Of a stretch of 13,790 nt of DNA, positions 1 to 6,380 are shown piece by piece; positions within the stretch are counted from its first letter, which is position 1, and each line of letters opens with the position of its first letter. The stretch is from Brevundimonas sp. (GTDB taxonomy: Bacteria > Pseudomonadota > Alphaproteobacteria > Caulobacterales > Caulobacteraceae), in assembly GCA_012270135.1 (NCBI GenBank), contig JAAXIW010000031.1, positions 1 through 13,790 of the forward strand. The letters run 5' to 3'. Made by a program: the position numbers and the translations under genes. The notes beneath the pieces were generated by a model that had not been told where the DNA came from, searched no databases, and saw nothing but the letters and a program-made list of their open reading frames with translations.

Positions 1-431
1 GCCTCGCCGTCGCGGTTCACGGTCTGCCCGAGTAGGGTCAGGACCGTGACGCCCTCTTCGACGCGCCAGCGCGCCTCCGCCTCGATGTCATCGATGGGCC
101 GGGAGCGTACCCGGCCACGGGTCGTGGGGACGATGCAGTAGGTGCAGTTGAGGTCGCAGCCACGCATGACCGCGAGGTACGCGTGCAGTCCGCCGCGGTA
201 CTCCTCCCCCGCACGGTCCACCACCACGTCCTCGGCCATGTCGGTGGCCAGGACCCGCGCATCGGCGGGGCGGGAGGCCGGCTCGGCGAAGCCGGAGGCG
301 AGGCCGCAGTCCTGGCAGCCCTCGCTAATGGTCAGATATCCCTTCAGCAGCGGCCCCTCGCCGCAGCGCGGGCACCGGCAGCGCAGACCCGTCGAGAGGG
401 TCCTGAGGGGCGGATAGTCAGGCGCGTTCAC
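1..431 (-). CDS. DUF983-like N-terminus fused in frame to MiaB-type radical SAM core (partial, possibly chimeric)
   Basis: The frame is open from a GTG at 431 to the left edge (143 codons, no stop). An AGGGA Shine-Dalgarno motif lies about 9 bases upstream of the GTG. Residues 1-44 resemble DUF983 proteins: LRTLSTGLRCRCPRCGEGPL, then a second Cys pair (C20/C23 and C39/C42), as in a zinc ribbon. DUF983 proteins normally continue into two membrane helices, and these are absent. From about residue 58 the protein reads as a MiaB/MTTase radical SAM core. It has AYLAVMRGCDLNCTYC with the C92-x3-C96-x2-C99 cluster motif, then IVPTTRGRVRSRP and LTLLGQTVN. MiaB adds a methylthio group to i6A37 of tRNA. 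The usual N-terminal MTTase domain with its own three cysteines is missing. The wording LLGQTVN and RGRVRSRP recalls planctomycete-type MiaB more than alphaproteobacterial ones (memory-based inference). A contig-edge assembly chimera is the simplest explanation; a true fusion cannot be excluded. Confidence 0.6.
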   Translation of the reverse strand, partial: MNAPDYPPLRTLSTGLRCRCPRCGEGPLLKGYLTISEGCQDCGLASGFAEPASRPADARVLATDMAEDVVVDRAGEEYRGGLHAYLAVMRGCDLNCTYCIVPTTRGRVRSRPIDDIEAEARWRVEEGVTVLTLLGQTVNRDGE

Positions 432-482
432 GACGGAAATCCCTGTTGCCAGACCATCCATGTCGGTCGGCGACCGGGGCGG

Positions 483-501
483 GACAACGGGTCCCGTTGT
501 C
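483..501. repeat. Perfect 9-bp dyad in divergent intergenic region
   Basis: GACAACGGG (483-491), a single T, then CCCGTTGTC (493-501) form a perfect inverted repeat. It lies between the divergent starts at 431 (minus) and 587 (plus). A smaller dyad, CGGTC-GGC-GACCG, sits beside it at 464-476. The compact symmetry fits a repressor or activator operator, or a short hairpin. No regulator can be named from sequence. Confidence 0.5.
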
Positions 502-586
502 GCGGGGAGGGCGGCCGGGTCCGGCTCAGCGACAGTCACCAACCGTTAACCGCGTTGAAAGGCGACGCGCGCGAGGGTGCGCGCGC

Positions 587-3451
587 ATGTCCGGGGCCCC
601 GTCAAAGCGCATCCTGCGAACCACCGTCGCCGCCGCCGCGGCCGGCGCGGTCGCGCTCGCGCCGCTGGCGCCCCTCGCCCAGGAATCCGGCGTCGCCCTG
701 GATCCGATCACCATCCGCGTCGGGGCCAACGCCGAATTCACCCGGCTTGAGTTCGCCGGCGTCGTCGGATCCCGTTCGCGCGTCCGGCGCGAGGGCGACC
801 AGGTCATCGTCCGCATCGGCTCCACCGCCGCCCCGGACGTGTCCCGCCTCAAGGTCGATCCGCCGAGGGGCGTCAGCAAGGTCGAGACCCGGGCCGTATC
901 GGGCGCGACCGAACTCGTCCTGACCCTGGCCGAGGGCGCCGACGTCCGCTCGGGCAGCGCCGACGGGGCGGTCTATCTGAACCTCTATGCCGAGGCTCCG
1001 CCCGCCGCGCCCGCAACGGCGTCCGCCGCCGCCAAGACGCCCGTGCCGGTGGTCGCCCAGGCCTCGGCCGGCAAGGTCAGCCTGTCCTTCCAGTGGCCCG
1101 CCGCCGTCGGCGCGGCCGTGTTCCGGCGTGGCGAGGCCGTGTGGATCGTCTTCGACGCCCCCGCCCGGCTGGACATGTCCGGCGCATCGCAGCTCGGACC
1201 CGCTTCGGACGCGCACTGGACCGCCGGACCGGACCATGTCGCCGTCCGCCTCGCCGCCCCCGCCGGCGCGCCTGTCTCGGCCAGCGCCAGCGGTTCGACC
1301 TGGACCGTGACCATCGGCGGACCTCCGGTGGCGGTCGCCGGCGTGCGGGTCGACCGCGACGACACCGGCGAGCCGGCCCTCGTCGCCCGCATGGCCGGCG
1401 CCACCCGCGCCGTCTGGCTGACCGATCCGCTGGTCGGCGACCGCTTCGCCGCCGTCACCGCCCTGGCGCCCGGCAAGGGCTTCGCGGATCGCCGCAAGAC
1501 CGTCGATCTGGCCCTGCTGCCCACCGCTCACGGCCTCGCCGTCGAGACGGCGGCGAGCGACCTCGCCGTCCATGCCGACGGGGATCTGGTCACGCTCAGC
1601 CGGCCCGGCGGCCTGACGTTGTCGTCCCCGTCAGCGGGTCTGGACGCCGCCCCCGCCGCCGGCGGCGCGCCTGTCCGGGCGCGCCACCCCGGCCTGATCC
1701 TGAGCGAATGGGCCGAGGTCGGCCACGCCGGCTTTCCGGCCCGCTATCGCCAGCTGCAGAACGCCGCCGCCGCCGAAGCCATGTCCGCCGGCGACGATCC
1801 GCGCGCCCCGATCGAGGCGCGTCTCGCCTGCGCCCGTTGCCTCGTCGGCTCGGGGCGGGGCGACGCGGCGGTTGGCGGCCTCACCGCCATCGTCGCCAAG
1901 GCCCCGAACATGGCCGGCGAACCTGAGCTGCGCGGCCTGCGCGGCGCCGCCCGGGCCTCGATCGGGCGCTTCGAGGAGGCCGCGGGCGATTTCGCCTCGG
2001 CCGCGGTCGCCGGAGATCCCGCCTCCGCCGTGTGGCGCGGCTATATGGCTTCGGTCCGGGGCGACCACGCCGCCGCGCGGCAGGCCTTCGCCGCCGGCGC
2101 CAAGGCGGTCGACGCCTTCCCCCAGGCCTGGCGCGCCCGCTTCGGCGCCGCCCACGCCCTGTCGGCGCTGGAGACCGGGGACCTCGACGCCGCCCGCGCC
2201 CTGCTGGCCTACAGCTTCATCAAGGACGCCCCCGCCGCCGATCAGCTGACCGCCCGCCTGGTGCAGGCCAGGCTGTTCGAACTCGACGGCCGGTCCGACC
2301 GCGCCCTGGCGATCTACTCCGTCATCGGACGGGCTCCGGCGGACGGCATCGCCGTCCCGGCGAAGCTGGCCGTCGTGCGCCTGTCTCTGGCGAAGGGGAC
2401 GATGAAGCCCGCCGACGCCGCCGCCGCCCTGGAGAGCCTGCGCTGGCGCTGGCGCGGAGACGCCACCGAACTGGCGGTGATCCGCCAACTGGGCCAACTC
2501 TACCTCTCCCAGGGCCTTTATCGGGAAGCGCTCACCGCCTTGAAGGGCGCCGGCCCGGGCCTCGCCCGCCTCGAGGGCGCCGCCGAGATCCAGGCCGATC
2601 TGAGCCAGGCTTTCCGCATGCTGTTCCTCGAAGGTGGAGCGGACGGCCTGCAACCGGTGCAGGCGCTCGGCCTCTTCTACGATTTTCGCGAACTGACCCC
2701 GATCGGCGCGGACGGCGACGAGATGGTCCGCCGCCTGGCGCGGAGGCTGGTCGACGTCGATCTGCTCGACCAGGCCGCCGAACTGCTGAAATACCAGGTC
2801 GACAACCGGCTGGACGGCGTCGCCAAGGCCCAGGTCGCCACCGATCTGGCCACCGTCTACCTGATGGACCGCCAGTCGGAGGCCGCGCTGCAGGCCATCT
2901 GGAGCTCGCGCACCACCCTGCTGCCCAGCGTCCTCAACGCCGAGCGCCGGGCGCTGGAGGCGCGGGCCCTGGCCGGCCTTGGCCGCTACGATCACGCCCT
3001 GGAGGTTCTGGGCTCCGACTCCAGCCCCGAGGCCCGCGAGGTTCGCGCCGAAGTGCTGTGGAAACAGGAGAAATGGTCCGAGGCCGCGGCGATCTACGAG
3101 GCCCGTCTCGGCGACCGCTTCAAGGATCCGGCCCCCCTGAGCGCGGACGAGGAGGCGCGGCTCATCCGCGCCGGCGTCGGCTATTCGCTGGGCCGGGATC
3201 AGGCCGCGCTGGCGCGCCTGTCGCGCAACTACGGGTCATTCATCGCCGGGGCACGGGCGAAGCCGGCTCTTTCGGTGGCGCTCGACACGGGGACGGGCGA
3301 GGGCGCATCCGCGCGCGATTTCGCCGCCCTGGCCGCCTCGGCCGATACCTTCGCCGGCTGGGTCGCGACCATGAAGGCCGAGCTCAGACGGAAAACGGGC
3401 GGAGACCGACCCGCGGCCCCCGCCCGTCCTCAAGCTGCGGCGGCGCCGTAA
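587..3451 (+). CDS. Exported TPR-repeat protein with N-terminal beta-rich (AMIN-like) region, function unknown
   Basis: The chosen start is the ATG at 587, giving 954 residues. It is preceded by GAGGG with 9-base spacing and opens a typical signal peptide: MSGAPSKR, a hydrophobic Ala/Val core to about residue 28, and likely cleavage near LAPLA|QE. The same frame stays open to an ATG at 446, but that extension is Arg/Pro-rich and overlaps the intergenic dyad. Residues about 38-130 look like a beta-strand domain (ITIRVG, FTRLEFAG, VIVRIG, TELVLTL), reminiscent of AMIN domains. An Ala/Pro linker and two more beta-rich segments follow, to about residue 365. The rest is Ala-rich helical repeat of TPR type, for example the segments around PELRGLRGAARASIGRFEEA and WSEAAAIYEARL. 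Such proteins usually scaffold periplasmic complexes. It converges on the HU gene and lies near fliP-fliO, so a motility or envelope role is possible but unproven. Confidence 0.85.
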   Translation: MSGAPSKRILRTTVAAAAAGAVALAPLAPLAQESGVALDPITIRVGANAEFTRLEFAGVVGSRSRVRREGDQVIVRIGSTAAPDVSRLKVDPPRGVSKVETRAVSGATELVLTLAEGADVRSGSADGAVYLNLYAEAPPAAPATASAAAKTPVPVVAQASAGKVSLSFQWPAAVGAAVFRRGEAVWIVFDAPARLDMSGASQLGPASDAHWTAGPDHVAVRLAAPAGAPVSASASGSTWTVTIGGPPVAVAGVRVDRDDTGEPALVARMAGATRAVWLTDPLVGDRFAAVTALAPGKGFADRRKTVDLALLPTAHGLAVETAASDLAVHADGDLVTLSRPGGLTLSSPSAGLDAAPAAGGAPVRARHPGLILSEWAEVGHAGFPARYRQLQNAAAAEAMSAGDDPRAPIEARLACARCLVGSGRGDAAVGGLTAIVAKAPNMAGEPELRGLRGAARASIGRFEEAAGDFASAAVAGDPASAVWRGYMASVRGDHAAARQAFAAGAKAVDAFPQAWRARFGAAHALSALETGDLDAARALLAYSFIKDAPAADQLTARLVQARLFELDGRSDRALAIYSVIGRAPADGIAVPAKLAVVRLSLAKGTMKPADAAAALESLRWRWRGDATELAVIRQLGQLYLSQGLYREALTALKGAGPGLARLEGAAEIQADLSQAFRMLFLEGGADGLQPVQALGLFYDFRELTPIGADGDEMVRRLARRLVDVDLLDQAAELLKYQVDNRLDGVAKAQVATDLATVYLMDRQSEAALQAIWSSRTTLLPSVLNAERRALEARALAGLGRYDHALEVLGSDSSPEAREVRAEVLWKQEKWSEAAAIYEARLGDRFKDPAPLSADEEARLIRAGVGYSLGRDQAALARLSRNYGSFIAGARAKPALSVALDTGTGEGASARDFAALAASADTFAGWVATMKAELRRKTGGDRPAAPARPQAAAAP

Positions 3452-3461
3452 GGCGGCCGCC

Positions 3462-3479
3462 GGACCCCCTTGTGGGGCC
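3462..3479. terminator. Possible bidirectional hairpin between convergent genes
   Basis: The 28-base gap between the TPR gene stop (3451) and the HU gene stop (3480) holds CCCC-TTGT-GGGG (3466-3477). Flanking GG/CC pairs extend the stem across a small bulge. The palindrome GGCGGCCGCC sits just before it. There is no clear T run on either strand, so intrinsic termination is only suggested by the convergent position. Confidence 0.35.
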
Positions 3480-3758
3480 TTACTTGTTGACCGCGTCCTT
3501 GAGCGGCTTCGACACGCGGAAGCGCACGGCCTTGGAGGCGGCGATCTTGATCGTCGCGCCGGTGGCCGGGTTGCGGCCTTCGCGAGCGGCGCGGGCGGCG
3601 GTGTCGAACACGCCGAGGTTCGAGATGCGGACGTCGCCGCCCGACTTCAGGGACTTGTGGATGTTCTCGACGATGGCGGTCAGAACCTTGCCGGCGTCGG
3701 CTTGCGAGACACCCGCGTCCTTGGCGACGGCGGCGATGAGTTCGGCTTGAGTGGTCAT
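3480..3758 (-). CDS. hup: HU-family nucleoid DNA-binding protein
   Basis: This 92-residue protein has the full length and layout of HU. The N-terminal helices (MTTQAELIAAVAKDAGVSQ) are followed by the beta-arm region with the family signature GRNPATGATIKI (about residues 61-72). It ends with the HU-type tail KPLKDAVNK. HU dimers bend DNA and compact the nucleoid, and they assist replication and regulation. The sequence is closer to HU than to IHF alpha or beta, because the arm reads RNPATG and the tail KDAVNK. The start is the only good ATG; its ribosome binding site is weak (GGGAAA is somewhat far upstream). It lies downstream of fliP on the same strand, but 121 bases with two inverted repeats separate them, so it probably has its own promoter. 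Alphaproteobacteria often carry more than one HU paralogue, so this need not be the main copy. Confidence 0.93.
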   Translation of the reverse strand: MTTQAELIAAVAKDAGVSQADAGKVLTAIVENIHKSLKSGGDVRISNLGVFDTAARAAREGRNPATGATIKIAASKAVRFRVSKPLKDAVNK

Positions 3759-3782
3759 TGTGGGTCGTTTCCCGATTGAAGC

Positions 3783-3804
3783 TCGCCCCGCGATTCAGGG
3801 GCGA
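3783..3804. repeat. 7-bp inverted repeat in HU leader, REP-like
   Basis: TCGCCCC (3783-3789) and GGGGCGA (3798-3804) form a perfect inverted repeat around an 8-base spacer, followed by TGACGG. It lies 25 bases upstream of the HU start codon. The plus strand translates as LAPRFRGDDG in one frame. That peptide recalls spurious proteins predicted over dispersed palindromes in alphaproteobacterial genomes. Only this copy is visible here. Confidence 0.45.
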
Positions 3805-3833
3805 TGACGGACGGATTGACGCCGCTTTTTCTT

Positions 3834-3863
3834 CCCTTGGCAAGCGACTTTGCCTGCCAAAGG
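3834..3863. repeat. 9-bp inverted repeat downstream of fliP
   Basis: CCCTTGGCA (3834-3842) pairs with TGCCAAAGG (3855-3863), nine pairs including one G-T. A competing inner stem is GGCAA/TTGCC. It begins 17 bases past the fliP stop on the minus strand, so it could end the fliO-fliP transcript. The bases after it on that strand are A-rich, not T-rich, which argues against a classical intrinsic terminator. Confidence 0.4.
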
Positions 3864-3879
3864 CCCACGGGGTGGGGAT

Positions 3880-4716
3880 TTATCCGCCGCCGGCCGCCCT
3901 CTGGAAGCTCTCCACGAGGCTGCCCGCGACCAGTCTCCACCCGTCCACGAGCACGAAAAAGATCAGCTTGAACGGCAGTGAAATCACCACCGGAGGCAGC
4001 ATCATCATACCCATCGACATCAGCACGCTGGCGACCACCAGATCGATCACAAGGAACGGAACAAAAAGGAGAAATCCGATTTCGAACGCCCGCTTGAGCT
4101 CACTGATCATGAAGGCCGGAGTGACCACCCGGAGGGGCAGGTCGGCGATGGGCGTGGCGGCTTCCACATTGGACAGCCGCGTGAACAGGGCGAGGTCGTC
4201 GCGATCGACCTGACCGAGCATGAAAGTCTTCACAGGTTCCGAGGCCGCGTCGAAGGCCTGGGGCAGCTCCATCTGCTGGTCCAGCAGGGGGCGGATGCCC
4301 GAATCATAGGCGTCCTGCCAGGTCGGGGCCATGACGATGGCGCTCAGAAACAGGGCCAGGGACACCAGAACCGCATTGGGTGGCGCCTGCTGCATGCCCA
4401 GCGCCGTGCGCAGCAGCGACAGCACCACGACGATCCGCACGAAGCTGGTGGTCATGATCACGATCGACGGCGCCAGCGACAGCACCGTCATCAGCCCGAC
4501 CAGTTGCACGACCCGTTCGGTCAGGCCGGCGCCGGTGCCGAGGTCGACATTGATGGCTGCGCCGGGACCGCCCGCGGCGGCCACGTCCTGCGCCAGCGCC
4601 GCCAGCGGCCACAGCAGGCACAGGGCGGTGGTCATCAGCGACAGCATCGCCGCCCGCTTCAGTTCCGCCCGGCTGGGCAGAACGAAGACGCCTTTCAGGC
4701 GGCTTCCCGCGGTCAC
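3880..4716 (-). CDS. fliP: Flagellar type III export gate protein FliP
   Basis: FliP forms the core of the export gate with FliQ and FliR in the inner membrane. The 278-residue product has a signal-like hydrophobic stretch at about 24-43 ending ALAQ, as in FliP proteins with a cleaved signal. Two strong family signatures are visible: SFVRIVVVLSLLRTALGMQQ-APPN (about 91-114) and ISELKRAFEIGFLLFVPFLV, continuing through VLMSMGMMMLPP (about 204-242). The start is a GTG at 4716, preceded by GGAGGGG. It overlaps the fliO stop in a GTGA arrangement, so the two genes are translationally coupled. An inner ATG at 4647 would give a shorter n-region, but it lacks this ribosome binding site. The transcript probably begins at the CtrA-like region near 5043-5057. 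Confidence 0.97.
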   Translation of the reverse strand: MTAGSRLKGVFVLPSRAELKRAAMLSLMTTALCLLWPLAALAQDVAAAGGPGAAINVDLGTGAGLTERVVQLVGLMTVLSLAPSIVIMTTSFVRIVVVLSLLRTALGMQQAPPNAVLVSLALFLSAIVMAPTWQDAYDSGIRPLLDQQMELPQAFDAASEPVKTFMLGQVDRDDLALFTRLSNVEAATPIADLPLRVVTPAFMISELKRAFEIGFLLFVPFLVIDLVVASVLMSMGMMMLPPVVISLPFKLIFFVLVDGWRLVAGSLVESFQRAAGGG

Positions 4717-4988
4717 GCGTCCCCTCCGGGCCCGCGCGGCTCGATCAGTTCCCGGCCTTCGCCGAGGATCAGCAGCCGGTCCTCATCATCGATCCTGACC
4801 AGCACCAGGCGGCGGGCCGGATCCAGCACCAGGGTCTCGACCACGTTCATGCGCCGCTCGCCACGTTCGGCGCTGAGTTTCGCCAGCAGTTGCGGCGCGT
4901 AGCGGCGGGCCGCCCATGCGGCGAGGCCGATGATGCCGAGGGTGAAGGCCAGGGCGAACAGCGCCCGCAGCAGATCGAGGAAATTCAT
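4713..4988 (-). CDS. fliO: Flagellar export apparatus protein FliO
   Basis: This short (91-residue) protein has one membrane helix at about residues 5-27 (LLRALFALAFTLGIIGLAAW). A small cytoplasmic beta domain follows, with VVETLVLDPARRLVLVRID and LLILGEGRELI. That is the layout and core motif of FliO, which helps FliP assemble. I place the start at the ATG at 4988 (MNFLDLL) because the helix begins at once and GGCGGGG lies upstream. A longer form from 5012 would add eight basic residues. It is the first gene of a two-gene unit with fliP, and its stop overlaps the fliP GTG. It diverges from flgB, sharing a 174-base regulatory region. Confidence 0.9.
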   Translation of the reverse strand: MNFLDLLRALFALAFTLGIIGLAAWAARRYAPQLLAKLSAERGERRMNVVETLVLDPARRLVLVRIDDEDRLLILGEGRELIEPRGPGGDA

Positions 4989-5042
4989 GCGACAGCCCCG
5001 CCGGCGCGTCATGTCCGGCGCCGACAGCCTTTCCGATCATGG

Positions 5043-5057
5043 TTAACGAGCCGTTGA
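5043..5057 (-). promoter_or_regulatory. Putative CtrA box on the fliO side
   Basis: Read on the minus strand it is TCAA-N7-TTAACC, close to the CtrA consensus TTAA-N7-TTAA, with the perfect half nearest fliO. It lies 55 bases upstream of the fliO ATG. Together with the adjacent box at 5059-5073 it forms a symmetric pair bounded by an 8-bp inverted repeat, GGTTAACG (5041-5048) and CGTTAACC (5068-5075). Confidence 0.6.
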
Positions 5058-5058
5058 G

Positions 5059-5096
5059 ATAACCCCCCGTTAACCATGCAGGCGGCAGTTTCTGCC
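5059..5096 (+). promoter_or_regulatory. Putative CtrA-dependent class II flagellar promoter of flgBC-fliE
   Basis: ATAA-N7-TTAACC (CtrA-type box, 5059-5075) is followed by GGCA-G-TTTCTGCC (5084-5096). The GGCA begins 14 bases after the first T of TTAA. The fliQ upstream region has the same two elements at the same spacing. The layout resembles early (class II) flagellar promoters of Caulobacter, which CtrA activates. The transcription start is inferred to lie just downstream. Confidence 0.7.
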
Positions 5097-5162
5097 CATC
5101 GAACCGTGGGCGAATCGCGCCCCGATCTCGCGAAACGAATCCGCAGAGGGGAGGAGACGCCC

Positions 5163-5567
5163 TTGGCCATCACCGACCTGCCGCTGCTCAGCCAGATCAA
5201 GGGCCGTCTGACCTGGCTGGACGAACGCCAGCGGGTCATCGCCGAGAACGTCGCCAACGCCGACACGCCCGGCTATGTCGGCCGCGACCTGAACCAGCCC
5301 GCGGATTTCGCGGCCGCCGTGCGGGGCGGCGGCGGCCTGCGGATGGCCCGCACCAGCGCCCTGCACATCGCCCCCGCCGCGCCGGCGGCTCGCTTCGAGG
5401 CGCACAAGGCTCCCGACTCGGAGACCACGCTCGACGGCAATTCCGTCGTGGTCGAGGAGCAGATGCTGAAGATGGCCGAGAGCCGCATGGCCTACGACGC
5501 CGCAATCGGCCTCTACCAGAAGTCCATGCAGATGCTGCGCCTGGCGGCCAAACCGCCGGGCCGCTGA
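5163..5567 (+). CDS. flgB: Flagellar proximal rod protein FlgB
   Basis: FlgB is a proximal rod subunit, exported through the flagellar gate and joined to FliE and FlgC. The product is 134 residues. Its N-terminal helix carries the rod/hook signature LDERQRVIAENVANADTPGY (about 19-38), and the C-terminal helix has LKMAESRMAYDAAIGLYQK (about 102-120). I choose the TTG at 5163. A strong GGGGAGGAG ends 6 bases before it, and homology begins right there (AITDLPLLSQIKGRL). An upstream in-frame ATG at 5076 overlaps the putative promoter and would add 29 residues with no family resemblance. It is first in the flgB-flgC-fliE operon, with 10 bases to flgC. Confidence 0.95.
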   Translation: MAITDLPLLSQIKGRLTWLDERQRVIAENVANADTPGYVGRDLNQPADFAAAVRGGGGLRMARTSALHIAPAAPAARFEAHKAPDSETTLDGNSVVVEEQMLKMAESRMAYDAAIGLYQKSMQMLRLAAKPPGR

Positions 5568-5577
5568 GGAATAGCCG

Positions 5578-5997
5578 ATGACCGATCCCGTCCCGCCCCG
5601 GAACAGCGCCATGGCCGTCGCCGCCAGCGCGCTGAAGGCCCAGCAGTCGCGCATGCGGGTCATCGCCGAGAACATCGCCAACGCCCAGTCGACGGCCGAC
5701 GTCGCCGGCGGCCAGCCCTATCGCCGTCAGATCCCCGTCTTCCAGGCGCGCGAGATCGACGGCGCCACCGGCGTCACCCTGGCCGAGGTTCGTCCGGACA
5801 TGGGCGATTTCCGCTCCGAATACGATCCGTCCCATCCGGCCGCCAACGCCGAGGGCTATGTGCTGCGGCCCAACGTCGACACCCTCGTCGAGGCCATGGA
5901 CATGCGCGAGGCCCAGCGGGCCTACGAAGCCAATCTGAACGTCATCGAGACGGCGCGTTCGATGGACGCCCGCACCCTCGACCTGCTCAAGAAATAA
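5578..5997 (+). CDS. flgC: Flagellar proximal rod protein FlgC
   Basis: FlgC is the second proximal rod subunit; rods pass from FliE through FlgB and FlgC to FlgF and FlgG. The 139-residue product has the N-terminal rod motif MAVAASALKAQQSRMRVIAE-NIANA (about 12-36). It also has the internal GYVLRPNVDTLVEAMDM segment and the C-terminal helix REAQRAYEANLNVIETARSM (about 110-129), typical of FlgC. Length matches the family. A GAGGAA ribosome binding site overlaps the flgB stop region, and the ATG at 5578 follows, so the genes are tightly linked. fliE begins 10 bases after its stop. Confidence 0.97.
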   Translation: MTDPVPPRNSAMAVAASALKAQQSRMRVIAENIANAQSTADVAGGQPYRRQIPVFQAREIDGATGVTLAEVRPDMGDFRSEYDPSHPAANAEGYVLRPNVDTLVEAMDMREAQRAYEANLNVIETARSMDARTLDLLKK

Positions 5998-6007
5998 AGG
6001 CTGACCG

Positions 6008-6307
6008 ATGAACCCCTTGATGGCGGCCAAGGCCTATCAGGCGATCCAGGGCGGGGCCATGCCGGCGTCGCCGACGGCCGCGCCGGCCCAGTCCGGCTTC
6101 GCCGACCTGCTGAGCAACGTCATGGGCGACATGACCCAGACATCGCGGGCCGCCGAGACCCAGATGACCGCCATGGTCCAGGGTCAGGGCAGCCTGATCG
6201 ACGTGGTCACCGCCGTGTCCTCGGCCGAGGCCTCGCTGGAAACCGTCATGGCCGTCCGCGACCAGGTCATCTCCGCCTATCAGGAGATCATGCGGATGCC
6301 GATCTGA
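6008..6307 (+). CDS. fliE: Flagellar hook-basal body adaptor protein FliE
   Basis: FliE is the small helical protein that connects the MS ring and export gate to the proximal rod. The 99-residue product ends with the conserved FliE C-terminus: LIDVVTAVSSAEASLETVMA, VRDQVISAYQEIMRMPI. The more variable Ala/Pro-rich N-terminal third (MNPLMAAKAYQAIQGG) is also typical. The ATG at 6008 follows an AAGG motif. It is last in flgB-flgC-fliE. In many alphaproteobacteria fliQ comes next; here an unrelated gene begins about 100 bases downstream on the same strand. The short gap contains the palindrome GCGGCGCCGC but no T-rich terminator, so readthrough into the amidohydrolase is possible. Confidence 0.96.
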   Translation: MNPLMAAKAYQAIQGGAMPASPTAAPAQSGFADLLSNVMGDMTQTSRAAETQMTAMVQGQGSLIDVVTAVSSAEASLETVMAVRDQVISAYQEIMRMPI

Positions 6308-6380
6308 CGGCCGTCGTGGCGTCGATCAACCTTACGGCGATTTCATCCGCGGCGCCGCATCCGCCGTGCCAGGAATGAGC

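Noticed and set aside
535..550. GTTAACC half-site upstream of the TPR gene as a CtrA box
   Set aside because: Only one half matches; seven bases upstream the other half reads GTCA, and the GGCA-N-TTTCTGCC element is absent.
446..586. Upstream in-frame extension of the TPR protein from the ATG at 446
   Set aside because: It would bury the signal peptide behind 47 Arg/Pro-rich residues and covers the intergenic dyad; the ATG at 587 has a good ribosome binding site.
1631..2995. 454-codon open frame on the minus strand inside the TPR gene
   Set aside because: It lies wholly opposite a well-supported gene, has Gly/Gln-rich low-complexity translation without motifs, and is the usual mirror frame of GC-rich coding DNA.
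2032..3750. 572-codon plus-strand frame overlapping the TPR gene and the HU gene
   Set aside because: Arg/Pro/Gly-rich translation in the wrong frame of one gene and antisense to another; no start signal or domain.
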